Origin: Cohnella rhizoplanae
Lineage (GTDB): Bacteria; Bacillota; Bacilli; Paenibacillales; Paenibacillaceae
DNA length: 64,000 nt
Direction of reading: 5' to 3'
NCBI RefSeq assembly: GCF_948329515.1
Contig: NZ_CAOJCN010000015.1
Location: 62,001 to 126,000 of the forward strand
In this document: positions 8,353 through 16,807 of the stretch, one piece after another
Layout of the letters: each line of letters begins with the position of its first letter
How positions within the stretch are numbered: the stretch's first letter is position 1
The notes under the pieces: generated by a model
Database searches by the model: none
Told to the model about the DNA's origin: nothing
What the model saw: only the letters and a program-made list of their open reading frames with translations
Made by a program: the position numbers and the translations under genes

Positions 8353-9537
8353 TTGTTAAACAAACCGAACAAAAGAACGAACGTAGCTTTTCTGGGCACC
8401 TATCTTCCGCGAGAATGCGGTCTGGCGACCTTCACGCATGACCTCATCCAAGAACTCGGACGACTGGGAGACTTCAATCCGCCGCGGGTCATTGCCGTCA
8501 ACAACAATTCCGCCTATGCTTACGGAAAAAACGTGATGATGAGCTTCGATCAGGAGAATAAAGGCGAATATATCCGGACCGCGCACGAGCTCAACCGTTC
8601 GGACGTCGACTTGCTCGTCATCCAGCATGAATTCGGCATTTATGGCGGCGAATGCGGAGAATACGTGCTAGAGCTGGCCAAGCGGTTAACGATCCCTTTT
8701 ATCGTCATCTTCCATACCGTGCTGACCGCTCCGAGCCCCTCCCAGCTTCGCATCGTCTCGCTACTGGGCGAGTGGAGCGACCGCTCGGTCACGATGGCGC
8801 AGAGCACGGTGGCCGATCTTCATCATATATACGGCATACCCATGGACAAGATCCGCATGCATCACCACGGTGTGCCCCGCCTGTCAGCCGAATCGCGAGA
8901 TACGCTCAAAAGCCGGTACGGCTATGCCGGAAGACAGGTCGTGTCCACATTCGGTTTTCTGAGTCCCGGCAAGGGCATTGAATACGCCATCGAGGCGATG
9001 AGCGGCGTCGTGTCCAGCCATCCGGACGCGCTGTACGTCGTATGGGGCAAGACGCATCCCGTCGTTAAGCAGGAGGTCGGCGAGGTGTACCGCCGACAGC
9101 TCGCAGAGCAAGTCGACCGGTTGGGGCTGAACGGGCATGTCCGCTTCGTCGACAAGCTGCTGACGCAAGAGGAGGTCGTCCATTCGCTGGTGCTGTCTGA
9201 TATTTATATGACGCCTTATCTGGGCCGCGAGCAAGCGGTCAGCGGCACGCTCGCCTACGGCGTCGGCTACGGGAGGGTCATCGTCTCGACGCCTTACCGC
9301 TATGCGACCGAGATGCTGGGAGGCGGCCGGGGGCTGCTCGCGGAATTCCGCGACGCCAAGTCGCTGGAGACGCAGCTGCTGGACATTATGGACCATCCGG
9401 ACAAAAAGCTCCGAATGGAGGGCAGAACTGCCGAGCTCGGACGACAGATGATGTGGGATCAGATCGCCCTGGAGTATGCCGCGCTCATTCGCGATGTCAT
9501 CGGCATGTCCTATCCCGTGCAAGGGAGCGTGGTCTAA
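8353..9537 (+). CDS. GT-B glycosyltransferase (family 4-like)
   Basis: 394 residues from TTG 8353, chosen because AGGAGGT (8340-8346) sits 6 bases upstream. An earlier in-frame start would translate the AT-rich leader. The GT-B fold is indicated by the N-terminal VAFLGTYLPRECGLATFTHDL donor/acceptor loop, HEFGIYGGECGEY in the middle, FGFLSPGKGIEYAIEAM at the start of the C-terminal Rossmann domain, and the nucleotide-sugar region EQAVSGTLAYGVGYGRVIVST (E-x7-type motif). No signal or TM, so cytoplasmic or membrane-associated. The downstream guanylyltransferase suggests GDP-mannose as donor; that is inferred from context. Its stop overlaps the next start by one base. Confidence 0.82.
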   Translation: MLNKPNKRTNVAFLGTYLPRECGLATFTHDLIQELGRLGDFNPPRVIAVNNNSAYAYGKNVMMSFDQENKGEYIRTAHELNRSDVDLLVIQHEFGIYGGECGEYVLELAKRLTIPFIVIFHTVLTAPSPSQLRIVSLLGEWSDRSVTMAQSTVADLHHIYGIPMDKIRMHHHGVPRLSAESRDTLKSRYGYAGRQVVSTFGFLSPGKGIEYAIEAMSGVVSSHPDALYVVWGKTHPVVKQEVGEVYRRQLAEQVDRLGLNGHVRFVDKLLTQEEVVHSLVLSDIYMTPYLGREQAVSGTLAYGVGYGRVIVSTPYRYATEMLGGGRGLLAEFRDAKSLETQLLDIMDHPDKKLRMEGRTAELGRQMMWDQIALEYAALIRDVIGMSYPVQGSVV

Positions 9538-10640
9538 TGATGCCAACCCAGGCGAAGGCGCTTAAGGCCGACTACTTGCGCAGCCTGACCGACGATACGG
9601 GCATTTTCCAGCATACGAAGTTTGGCGTCCCCGACCGCGGCCGGGGCTACACCTCCGACGACAACGGACGCGCGCTCATCGCGGCCGCCCTGCTGCACCG
9701 CAACCACCCCGGCGAGGGTTGGCTCGGCTTGGCAGGCACTTATCTTTCCTTCATCCACCACGCGCAGAACGAGGACGGCAGCTTCCGCAACTTCATGGAC
9801 TATAACCGCAGCTTCGTCGAACCGGTCGGGTCGGAGGACTGCCTCGGCCGCTGCGTATGGGCGCTCGGCTTCGCGCTCTCCGAGCCGACCTTGCCGGACA
9901 ATCTTCACAACACCTGCAGGTTCATGATCGACCGGGCGCTCCCGCGCATCGCGGAACTGCGTTCCCCGCGGGCGCTCGCTTATGCGCTGGTCGGCCTCGC
10001 CTATATGCTCGAGACCAAGGACTCCCTCCGCTATGCCTTCCCTTACGCCGCTGACGACAAGCGCGAGGTGGCCGTATCGTTCCTGCCGCACAGGAAGATC
10101 CGCGAGCTGGTCGAACAGATTGCCGACCGTCTGCTGGCGCAGTACGAGCAATATGCGACGGCCGACTGGCATTGGTTCGAGGATAGCATCACCTACGGCA
10201 ACGCGATGCTGCCTTGGGCGCTGCTTAAGGCTGCGCGGCTCAGCGGGAGAGCCGACCTGCGGCATACGGCGCAGACGAGTCTCGCCTTCCTGACGTCGCA
10301 TACCTTCGCGAAGGAGGGCTACTTCAAGTCTGTCGGCAGCGAAGGATGGCTCGTACGCGGCGAGCGGGCAGCCCCGTACGACGAGCAGCCGATCGAGGCT
10401 TGCGAGACGCTGCTCGCCATGTACGAAGCCCACGACATGTTCGGCACCCCCTCTTATCTGGATCATGCCAGCCTTTGCCTCGATTGGTTCCATGGACGCA
10501 ACTCCGCCAATCTCTCCATGATCGACCCGCAGACGGGCGGCTGCTACGACGGTATCCACGCCAGCGGGCTCAATCTTAATCAGGGCTCGGAGAATATCGT
10601 GTCCTACTGCATCGCGCATTCGGTGATCCACCATGCATAG
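9537..10640 (+). CDS. Six-hairpin (alpha/alpha toroid) glycosidase-like protein of a mannose cluster
   Basis: 367 residues. ATG 9537 (or the adjacent ATG 9540) overlaps the previous stop and has AAGGGAGCG upstream. The sequence is helical with repeated aromatic and small-residue patterns (GRALIAAALLHRN, GSEDCLGRCVWALGFAL, WHWFEDSITYGNAMLPWALL, DEQPIEACETLLAMYEA). These are typical of the alpha/alpha six-barrel fold of glycoside hydrolases and epimerases. Homologous regions are often found next to, or fused with, GT4 glycosyltransferases. No signal peptide. Exact activity is unknown: it may trim or modify the glycan built by its neighbours, or may be a non-catalytic partner. The 8-base overlap with the guanylyltransferase shows tight coupling. 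Confidence 0.65.
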   Translation: MMPTQAKALKADYLRSLTDDTGIFQHTKFGVPDRGRGYTSDDNGRALIAAALLHRNHPGEGWLGLAGTYLSFIHHAQNEDGSFRNFMDYNRSFVEPVGSEDCLGRCVWALGFALSEPTLPDNLHNTCRFMIDRALPRIAELRSPRALAYALVGLAYMLETKDSLRYAFPYAADDKREVAVSFLPHRKIRELVEQIADRLLAQYEQYATADWHWFEDSITYGNAMLPWALLKAARLSGRADLRHTAQTSLAFLTSHTFAKEGYFKSVGSEGWLVRGERAAPYDEQPIEACETLLAMYEAHDMFGTPSYLDHASLCLDWFHGRNSANLSMIDPQTGGCYDGIHASGLNLNQGSENIVSYCIAHSVIHHA

Positions 10641-11712
10641 GTTCGCGACGATTCTGGCCGGCGGCGGCGGAACCCGCTTCTGGCCGCTGTCCAGGCAGGA
10701 GATGCCCAAGCAGCTGATCAACCTGAGCGGCAACGACATCATGCTCAATGATACGATCGACCGGTTCAAGCACGTCATGCCGCTGGAGAACACGATCATC
10801 GTGACGAACTCGTCGCAGGCCGTCCAGCTGGAGAGCATCATGCACTTGAGCGTGCCGGCGGCCAACGTGCTGGTCGAGCCGGTGGCGCGCAATACGGCGG
10901 CCAGCATCTTGTTCGCGGCCATGCATATCGATCGGCAATTCGGCGACTCCCTGATGGTCGTTTCCCCCTCCGATCACCATATTACGGATGTGGACGAATT
11001 CAAGAAGACGCTGACCGAGGCCTGCACGGTCGCCGAAGAGACCGATAAAATGATCACGATCGGCATCAAGCCGACCTTCCCGTCCACGGGCTACGGGTAC
11101 ATCTCCCATGCCTCCAGTCCGATGCGAACCGAGCCTTGCCAGGTCTACGAGGTATCGGAATTCGTGGAAAAGCCAAGCTTTGCCATTGCCCAAAGCTATT
11201 TGTCCTCCGGCAATTACCTGTGGAACAGCGGCATTTTCGTCTGGAAAACGTCGGTTATTATCGATAATTTCAAACGTTATCTGCCCCGCTTGTATCATGC
11301 GATGCTGCCCTTCGCGACATGCGAGGACGAAGAGCGGCGAATGGACATCATCCAAGCGATCTATCCCGCCCTCCATAGCACCTCGATCGACTATGGCATT
11401 CTGGAGCGCAGCGTCGATGTGGCGGTCATCCCGGGCAACTTCGGTTGGAACGACATCGGCAGCTGGGACGCGCTCGGCGCGATCATTCCTCCCGACGAAT
11501 ACGGCAACATCGTCAAGGCGGAGCATCTGGGCATCCAGACGCGCGACTCCATCGTCTACGGGGACGAGCGGCTGATCGCCACCATCGGCATCGAGGGCCT
11601 CATCATCGCGGACACCAAGGACGCGCTGTTGATCTGTGCCAAGGACCGCGCGCAGGATGTTAAGGACATCGTCGTGCTGCTTAAGAATAAGGGAATGACG
11701 GAGTATGTGTGA
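10633..11712 (+). CDS. Mannose-1-phosphate guanylyltransferase
   Basis: 359 residues. The nucleotidyltransferase signature ILAGGGGTRFWPLSRQEMPKQ opens the protein. VEPVARNTAASI, FPSTGYGYI, EKP and GNYLWNSGIFVW follow, all characteristic of GDP-mannose pyrophosphorylases (ManC/type II single-domain form, which lacks the isomerase C-terminus). It makes GDP-mannose from GTP and mannose-1-phosphate. As last gene of the three-gene operon it ends before a strong terminator at 11754. The likely role is to supply donor sugar to the first gene's glycosyltransferase. Confidence 0.9.
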   Translation: MHRFATILAGGGGTRFWPLSRQEMPKQLINLSGNDIMLNDTIDRFKHVMPLENTIIVTNSSQAVQLESIMHLSVPAANVLVEPVARNTAASILFAAMHIDRQFGDSLMVVSPSDHHITDVDEFKKTLTEACTVAEETDKMITIGIKPTFPSTGYGYISHASSPMRTEPCQVYEVSEFVEKPSFAIAQSYLSSGNYLWNSGIFVWKTSVIIDNFKRYLPRLYHAMLPFATCEDEERRMDIIQAIYPALHSTSIDYGILERSVDVAVIPGNFGWNDIGSWDALGAIIPPDEYGNIVKAEHLGIQTRDSIVYGDERLIATIGIEGLIIADTKDALLICAKDRAQDVKDIVVLLKNKGMTEYV

Positions 11713-11753
11713 GCGGACCTAATCTCCTACCTGAACGGCCTTACCGCATGAGA

Positions 11754-11793
11754 ACGGGACGAAGCGCGTTGCTGCGCTTCGTCCCGTTTTTTT
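11754..11793 (+). terminator. Rho-independent terminator of the mannose operon
   Basis: A 14-bp perfect stem (ACGGGACGAAGCGC / GCGCTTCGTCCCGT), 6-base loop and T7 tail. It also separates this operon from the convergent PL8 gene. Confidence 0.9.
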
Positions 11794-11810
11794 CTGCGTT
11801 TTCCCGCACT

Positions 11811-14696
11811 TCAGTCGATTAACGAGATCCCCGCCAGCTTGGTCGACGCGTCGCCATGATCCATGAGGATCGTCCCATCGGTCTCGACCAGCGTGAATTT
11901 ATCGAGCATCAACCGGTAGTGGGAGGCGCTCGGATTCTTGTCTTTGGCCGTCAGGCGGAACAGGTAGCTGCCCGGATGGCTGAAGTTAAACGTTCCCAGC
12001 GACAAGTCGCGGTAAGTCTCCGATGTCGTCCAATAGCCGTCCCATTCAACGCCTTGATCCGCGCCGTTGATAGACAACTGGTAGATCCCGTTGGAGGTTG
12101 CTTTGCCGATCCGCGCGAATACTTCGTACATGCCCGGCTGCGGCACGTCCAGGCTGAACTCCGTATAGTCGCCTACGGCATTGTTGATAAGGCCCAGCTT
12201 CTTGGCCCCGCTCGCATTGTTGTCGTTGTAGACCGTGACGCCGTCGGTCATATTCTGAATCGGCAGCGTCTCCGCCTCGTACGCAGCCGGGACCGGGATC
12301 GGCGCCGGATTGGCGGCCTGCGTACCCGTCAGGTTGAACTTGACCTTGAAGGACTTACCCGCCGCTTTGTTCACGTCGACCTTGAACTTGATCGTCGGGC
12401 TGTACTGCAGCACCGTCACTTGGCTGTCCTTGGAGATCAGATCCTTGGCGCTTTTGGCGACCTCGAAGTAAAGCATACCCGCATTGTCCTGCGTCGGATC
12501 GGAGACCGAGAGCTCGAATTCGTCCGCCGTCTCCCGCGTCATGACGGAAGCCTTCGCATACGAGGTGACGAGTCCGGACGTTTTGGGCGCGTCGGTCCAG
12601 AAGTTAATGCCGGTTATATTCAGTCCGTTCTCCTTGACCGCCTGCGCCGTTTCCGAATTTTCCAATATCGTAATATCAGGCGAGCCGGCATAGCCGCCGA
12701 CTTGCGCGCTCGTCTTGTTCGGGAGCAGGACGTAGGCATAGCTGCCGTTCGTCGGACTCACGCCGTGGTCCAGCCACAAAGTCATGTAATTGCGGGTATA
12801 CGGCGTGTCCGACCATCCTGCCGCCCCGCTCAGCTGCTTCCAATTCCCAGTCCTGGCTTCGCGGAGCGCCTTAACGGTCGCGCCGCCCGGGAAGTAATAA
12901 CCGACGTCCGAGCCGGGGACATTGCCGGCGAGATGAATATAATTCGTGCCCGCGAGCGTGTCCGACCATCCCAAGGAAGAAGATAGCGCCGCTCCGTTGA
13001 CCGTCAGCGCATTGTCTCCGGCGGCATCCAGCTTGCGGTTCTCCACGATCGTCTCGGTCGTGATGCCGTCCGTGCTCGTAATGCCGGCCCCGAGCGCGAC
13101 GATCTCGTCGTCGAACACGAACCATGATTTTTTGGCGCTCAGCGTGCGGGCGGTCGTGGTGCCTCTGTCCTTGGCGGCGACATATTGCATGCCGCTCGTA
13201 CCGTACAGGCCCAGCATGTCCGAACCGCCGGCCCAGCTGCTCGGGGGCTTCGTATTGGCATCTTGAACGTGATCCTTAAGGACGGTTGTGCCGGGCAGCC
13301 GGAAGCTGTTCACGGTCGGCCAGAAGTTATCGTTGAATTGCGTGAGATCGGCCGTGTACAGATAATTCATTCCGTCGCCCGTATGATAGCCCTTGTTGTT
13401 GTCCGCATTCGACCATTCATAATTGCCGATGCGGTCGGAGGACATGCTGATGCCCAGTCCGTATCCGGGCCTGAGCGCCACGGCCCGGTCCATGCCCGCG
13501 AACTGCCGATACGCGATCAGTTCGCCCCGCGAGACGATTCCGGTATCGCTGAGCATCTCCTGCGCTTCTAAGACGAGGTCGATGGGGATGCTTTTCAAAT
13601 AATCTTTTTCCGGATCCTCCTGCAGCCAGTATTTGACCATGCCTTTGAAGTTCGCCGCATGAGGGGCTGGCGCGATATCGGACAGGCGGACGATCGCCGA
13701 TAGGATCGGCACGCTCGCCACGTTATCCTGGTTCGCCCATCGCGACATCTCTCTGCCCCGCACCATGTCCATCAGATTGCCTTTATAGATGAGCGGCTCG
13801 TAAGAATCATAGATCCATTGATAGACATTGCCCATGTTCGGGTCGCTGTAGGACCAGGATGAGCCGTCGAACAAGTACAGGATGTCGGCGAGCGAAGAGA
13901 TGAGACTTGCGCCGTATCCCCCGGTGTACGCAAAGTGGGTATGCTGGATAAACGAGCCGTCGACGTAATAACCGTCGCCCTTGAGTACGTAGGGCAACAA
14001 GGCGTCGATCCCGTCTAGGGCTGCCGAGATTTTGGCGCCGTCCTTCGCATTCATGCCTTCGAGCGCAATGACTTGAATCTCCCACATCCGGTTCGCGCCG
14101 GTCATCGCCACGCTCGGCTGCATATAGTTAATGGCCGCCATATAATCGGCGATTTGCGTCCCGGACAGCTCGTCGTACATAAGCGCGACCGCGTCGTTCA
14201 GCGCCGTCGGACCGCCGATCTCCCAATGCCACCAGTTCTGATACTTCGATTTGCCGACGTAAAATTGATTCGCGTTCATCCAGGCCAGGGCGTCGAGGAT
14301 ATCCGCCTTCAGAGCGGGATCTCCCTCGAGCGCCGAACCTTCCGTACGGTACGCCAAAGCCATATCGCGGATATGGCGGTACGTGAACGTAATGCCGGCC
14401 GAATCGCTGCCGAGCGCGGCGTCCGGCCAGAGGCGGTTGCGCGTCGGCGCCCTGTACATTTTCGTCTGCGCATCCGAGGCCGTAGCCGTAATGTCCGCGA
14501 TACGCACTGCCACGTCAGGGTCCTCTGCGTCGTACGAGGCCCCGCCTGTCAGCATTTCCACGTACTTTTCTCTTAAATCGTCGTATGCATCCGTTGCGTG
14601 CGCTTTCATTTGACCGTGCGGAAAAATTGCCCCCATGCATGCGAGCGCGATCGCGAGACAAACGGTTGCCGTACGTCGAACAGCTTTCTTCCACAT
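11811..14696 (-). CDS. Secreted polysaccharide lyase family 8 (hyaluronate/chondroitin/xanthan lyase-like) with C-terminal carbohydrate-binding module
   Basis: 961 residues with a Sec signal peptide (about 1-35, ending KAHA). The alpha/alpha toroid N-domain contains NWWHWEIGGP and the catalytic set Asn202 (TGANRMWE), His252 and Tyr261 (QHTHFAYTGGYG). The Asn-His spacing of 50 and His-Tyr spacing of 9 match the family's known catalytic triad. The beta-sandwich central and C-domains follow (about 390-760). Residues about 780-945 form a CBM35/malectin-like module (YEAETLPIQN, GDYTEFSLDVPQPGMYEVFARIGKA). PL8 enzymes cleave uronic-acid glycosidic bonds by beta-elimination. Hyaluronan, chondroitin and xanthan are the alternatives, and sequence alone does not decide. 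A GGAGGG site precedes the ATG. Confidence 0.9.
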   Translation of the reverse strand: MWKKAVRRTATVCLAIALACMGAIFPHGQMKAHATDAYDDLREKYVEMLTGGASYDAEDPDVAVRIADITATASDAQTKMYRAPTRNRLWPDAALGSDSAGITFTYRHIRDMALAYRTEGSALEGDPALKADILDALAWMNANQFYVGKSKYQNWWHWEIGGPTALNDAVALMYDELSGTQIADYMAAINYMQPSVAMTGANRMWEIQVIALEGMNAKDGAKISAALDGIDALLPYVLKGDGYYVDGSFIQHTHFAYTGGYGASLISSLADILYLFDGSSWSYSDPNMGNVYQWIYDSYEPLIYKGNLMDMVRGREMSRWANQDNVASVPILSAIVRLSDIAPAPHAANFKGMVKYWLQEDPEKDYLKSIPIDLVLEAQEMLSDTGIVSRGELIAYRQFAGMDRAVALRPGYGLGISMSSDRIGNYEWSNADNNKGYHTGDGMNYLYTADLTQFNDNFWPTVNSFRLPGTTVLKDHVQDANTKPPSSWAGGSDMLGLYGTSGMQYVAAKDRGTTTARTLSAKKSWFVFDDEIVALGAGITSTDGITTETIVENRKLDAAGDNALTVNGAALSSSLGWSDTLAGTNYIHLAGNVPGSDVGYYFPGGATVKALREARTGNWKQLSGAAGWSDTPYTRNYMTLWLDHGVSPTNGSYAYVLLPNKTSAQVGGYAGSPDITILENSETAQAVKENGLNITGINFWTDAPKTSGLVTSYAKASVMTRETADEFELSVSDPTQDNAGMLYFEVAKSAKDLISKDSQVTVLQYSPTIKFKVDVNKAAGKSFKVKFNLTGTQAANPAPIPVPAAYEAETLPIQNMTDGVTVYNDNNASGAKKLGLINNAVGDYTEFSLDVPQPGMYEVFARIGKATSNGIYQLSINGADQGVEWDGYWTTSETYRDLSLGTFNFSHPGSYLFRLTAKDKNPSASHYRLMLDKFTLVETDGTILMDHGDASTKLAGISLID

Positions 14697-15147
14697 ATAA
14701 TTGCCCTCCCGCGATTAAAAAAATCATTTCATAGCCATGCTGCGAACACGATCCACCTCCTCCACATTTCAAGTATAGGTATAAAATAAAGGCAAAACGA
14801 TGATCTATACTTAACTTATGTGATCTAATCATCTCGGTTTTCGGCGCAGCTCAAACGAGCTGTTCGGCATGCGCAGACCATCGCGCCTTCGCCGATTTCA
14901 GCACGTTCAGCACGACCGTGCCTATTCTAGCATTGGCCTCGCGCCGAATGATACAGCTGAGCAAATGCTGCCGGGGATCATCGACCCTTCGTTTCTTGTC
15001 GAATTTCCCCGGAAATATCCTCTCAAAAATAAGCCTTTCCACCCCCTATGCCCCGGCAACAAAACGGCTGTTTAAAACGTCTTCTAATTGTCTAAGTATT
15101 ATTGATACATAACACCTTGTTTTTAACCGGAGAGAGGGGCTGGACCG
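14697..15147. other. Intergenic region upstream of PL8 and of the small secreted protein gene
   Basis: 451 bases of divergent spacer without a convincing gene. It holds an 8-bp inverted repeat AAGTATAG (14771-14778) / CTATACTT (14805-14812) at a plausible operator position for PL8. It also holds an SD-like GGAGGAGG before a 6-codon GTG frame (complement 14729-14749) and a small perfect hairpin CAGCTC-AAAC-GAGCTG (about 14846-14861). Short open frames at 14851-15042 show no family resemblance. Confidence 0.5.
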
Positions 15148-15687
15148 ATGCGCAAACTGTTGTTGTGTGTCGTATTGTTGGGGATCTGCCTGATCCCGCT
15201 TAGCGTGTCGGGCTTGAGCGACAAACAGGAGACCGCCGTCGCCGAGGAGAATGGCGTAAAGGCGGTCGATTATGCATCGGCCCCTTCTTATCCCGCTTAT
15301 ATTAGCAAGATGACTACAATGGACGGCGTCACTTACGTGACCGTCGACTACATTCAGTTCTTGCAGGGCGCGGAGGCCGACCGGGTGTTCCGTCAGCAGG
15401 AGCCGGATGCAGGCATGGATGAGGCGCCGGACGGCTACTATATCCTCAACGAGGAAAAGAAGGCGTACACGCTGCCCGTCGCGGCCGACGCGCAGGTCCT
15501 GATGCAGATCTACAATCGTTCGGGCAGCTGGGACGATGCCGATATCGTGGAAAACGAGCCGATCAGCATCGGCAAGCTCCGCTCGCTGTTCAGCGGCGAC
15601 AATGAAGAGCAGATGGCGAACTTCCCGTACTACGTCACGGTAGCGGATGGCAAGATCGTGCGCATCGTGCAGCAGTTCGTGCCTTGA
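15148..15687 (+). CDS. Small secreted protein of unknown function
   Basis: 179 residues with a clear signal peptide (MRKLLLCVVLLGICLIPLSV, cleavage near residue 22) and GAGAGGGG before the ATG. The mature part is acidic, with alternating beta-like segments (TYVTVDYIQFLQG, GYYILNEEKKAYTLPVAADAQVLMQIY, FPYYVTVADGKIVRIVQQFVP). It has no cysteine outside the signal and no repeat. The pattern of an N-terminal arm plus a small beta domain ending in VxDGKIxxIxQQ resembles other uncharacterised Bacillales exported proteins, but I cannot name a family. It is transcribed alone between a divergent PL8 gene and a terminator at 15725. Confidence 0.75.
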   Translation: MRKLLLCVVLLGICLIPLSVSGLSDKQETAVAEENGVKAVDYASAPSYPAYISKMTTMDGVTYVTVDYIQFLQGAEADRVFRQQEPDAGMDEAPDGYYILNEEKKAYTLPVAADAQVLMQIYNRSGSWDDADIVENEPISIGKLRSLFSGDNEEQMANFPYYVTVADGKIVRIVQQFVP

Positions 15688-15724
15688 CCGTCTTTTAGCT
15701 CAGTCCCCTCTCATCAGATAATGC

Positions 15725-15757
15725 AAAGAGCCGGCTTCCCTTGGGAACCGGCTCTTT
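15725..15757. terminator. Bidirectional terminator between convergent genes
   Basis: Ten-base stem AAAGAGCCGG / CCGGCTCTTT, loop of 13, with T-run on the plus side and A-run (T on minus) on the other. It serves both the secreted-protein gene and the LD-carboxypeptidase gene. Confidence 0.85.
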
Positions 15758-15767
15758 TTGCTTCGCG

Positions 15768-16691
15768 TCATGCCCTGACGGCCGCCTCCAGCAAGGTCAA
15801 CGTCCCCGCGTCTGCATCCAATCGCGCGTACGCCCCGATCGGCACCGCCGCCTTGAAGACGTCATGCCCGCTGGCGAACCCGGCGACGAGCGGCTTGCCC
15901 AGCGGCACGAGCACGTCGCGGATCAGGTCCGCGTAGGTCCTGCCGTAAGCGTCGGGGCATTCGTGGCAGCCGCCCATGACGATGCCTGCGCATGCGTCGA
16001 ACTTGCCGGCGAGCCGCAGCTGCTCCACGTAGCGGTACACGGTGTTCACCGGCTCATGCGTCTCCTCGAGCAGCAGGATCTTGCCGCGCGTATCGATCTC
16101 GTACGGCGTGCCGAGCGAGCCGGTGAGCGACGTGAGGTTGCCGCCGGCCAGCGGTCCCGAGACCGAGCCGGACACGAGCGGCCGGATCGGCAGTTCCGGT
16201 GGATTGGCGATGGGCCGCGGGACGACGAGAGACGAGGTAGCGGCGTAGAACTGCTCGAAGTTGTACGCCGGCGTCTCCGGCTTGAAGTCGATGAGCAGCA
16301 GGCTGTGCAGCGTGACGACATCGGCCAGTTGCGCCAGCGCATTGAGCAGGACCGTAATGTCGCTGTAGCCGGATACGATCTTAGGGTGAGCGCGGATATA
16401 GCCGTAGTCCAGGTAAGGCAGGATGCCCTCGACCCCCACGCCGCCCCGCGACGGCAGGATCAACCGGACCCGCTCGTCCTCGAACATCGCCATCAGGTCG
16501 GCCGCCCGCTCCTCGTCCGTACCCGCCAGATAGCCGTCAGCGTCGTATACATGGCGGCCGATGATGACATTCAACCCCATTTGCCTCAGATAGCCGATGC
16601 GGGCGTCGATCGTCTCCCGCGCGAGCGGGCTGCCCAGCGTGACGACGCCCACCGTGTCTCCCCGTACCAGCGCGCGTGGCTTGATCGCCAT
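15768..16691 (-). CDS. LD-carboxypeptidase (peptidase S66, muramoyltetrapeptide carboxypeptidase)
   Basis: 307 residues, cytoplasmic (no signal). The S66 motifs are in order: GDTVGVVTLGSPL at the N-terminus, LPSRGGVGVEGILPYLDY, the nucleophile serine in SGYSDITVLLNAL (near 108), Glu in ILLLEETHEPV, and His in FASGHDVFKAAVPIG. The Ser-Glu-His triad is therefore complete. The enzyme removes the terminal D-Ala from cytoplasmic murein tetrapeptides during peptidoglycan recycling; some relatives act on microcin-like peptides instead. A GGGGAGAT-type SD precedes the ATG. Convergent with the preceding gene over a shared terminator. Confidence 0.9.
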   Translation of the reverse strand: MAIKPRALVRGDTVGVVTLGSPLARETIDARIGYLRQMGLNVIIGRHVYDADGYLAGTDEERAADLMAMFEDERVRLILPSRGGVGVEGILPYLDYGYIRAHPKIVSGYSDITVLLNALAQLADVVTLHSLLLIDFKPETPAYNFEQFYAATSSLVVPRPIANPPELPIRPLVSGSVSGPLAGGNLTSLTGSLGTPYEIDTRGKILLLEETHEPVNTVYRYVEQLRLAGKFDACAGIVMGGCHECPDAYGRTYADLIRDVLVPLGKPLVAGFASGHDVFKAAVPIGAYARLDADAGTLTLLEAAVRA

Positions 16692-16807
16692 CTCCCCTCC
16701 CCCTCTCCTTCTTACAGCTTATGAACGAATCACTTGGGGCATCGTATCTTTTTTCGGTTAAAAAGAAATGATGAGGATAAAACGCACCACCCGAGGAGGA
16801 ATTCGCC

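Noticed and set aside
14851..15042. 63-residue gene in the PL8/secreted-protein spacer
   Set aside because: No RBS, no recognisable motif, and overlapping frames on the other strand look equally possible.
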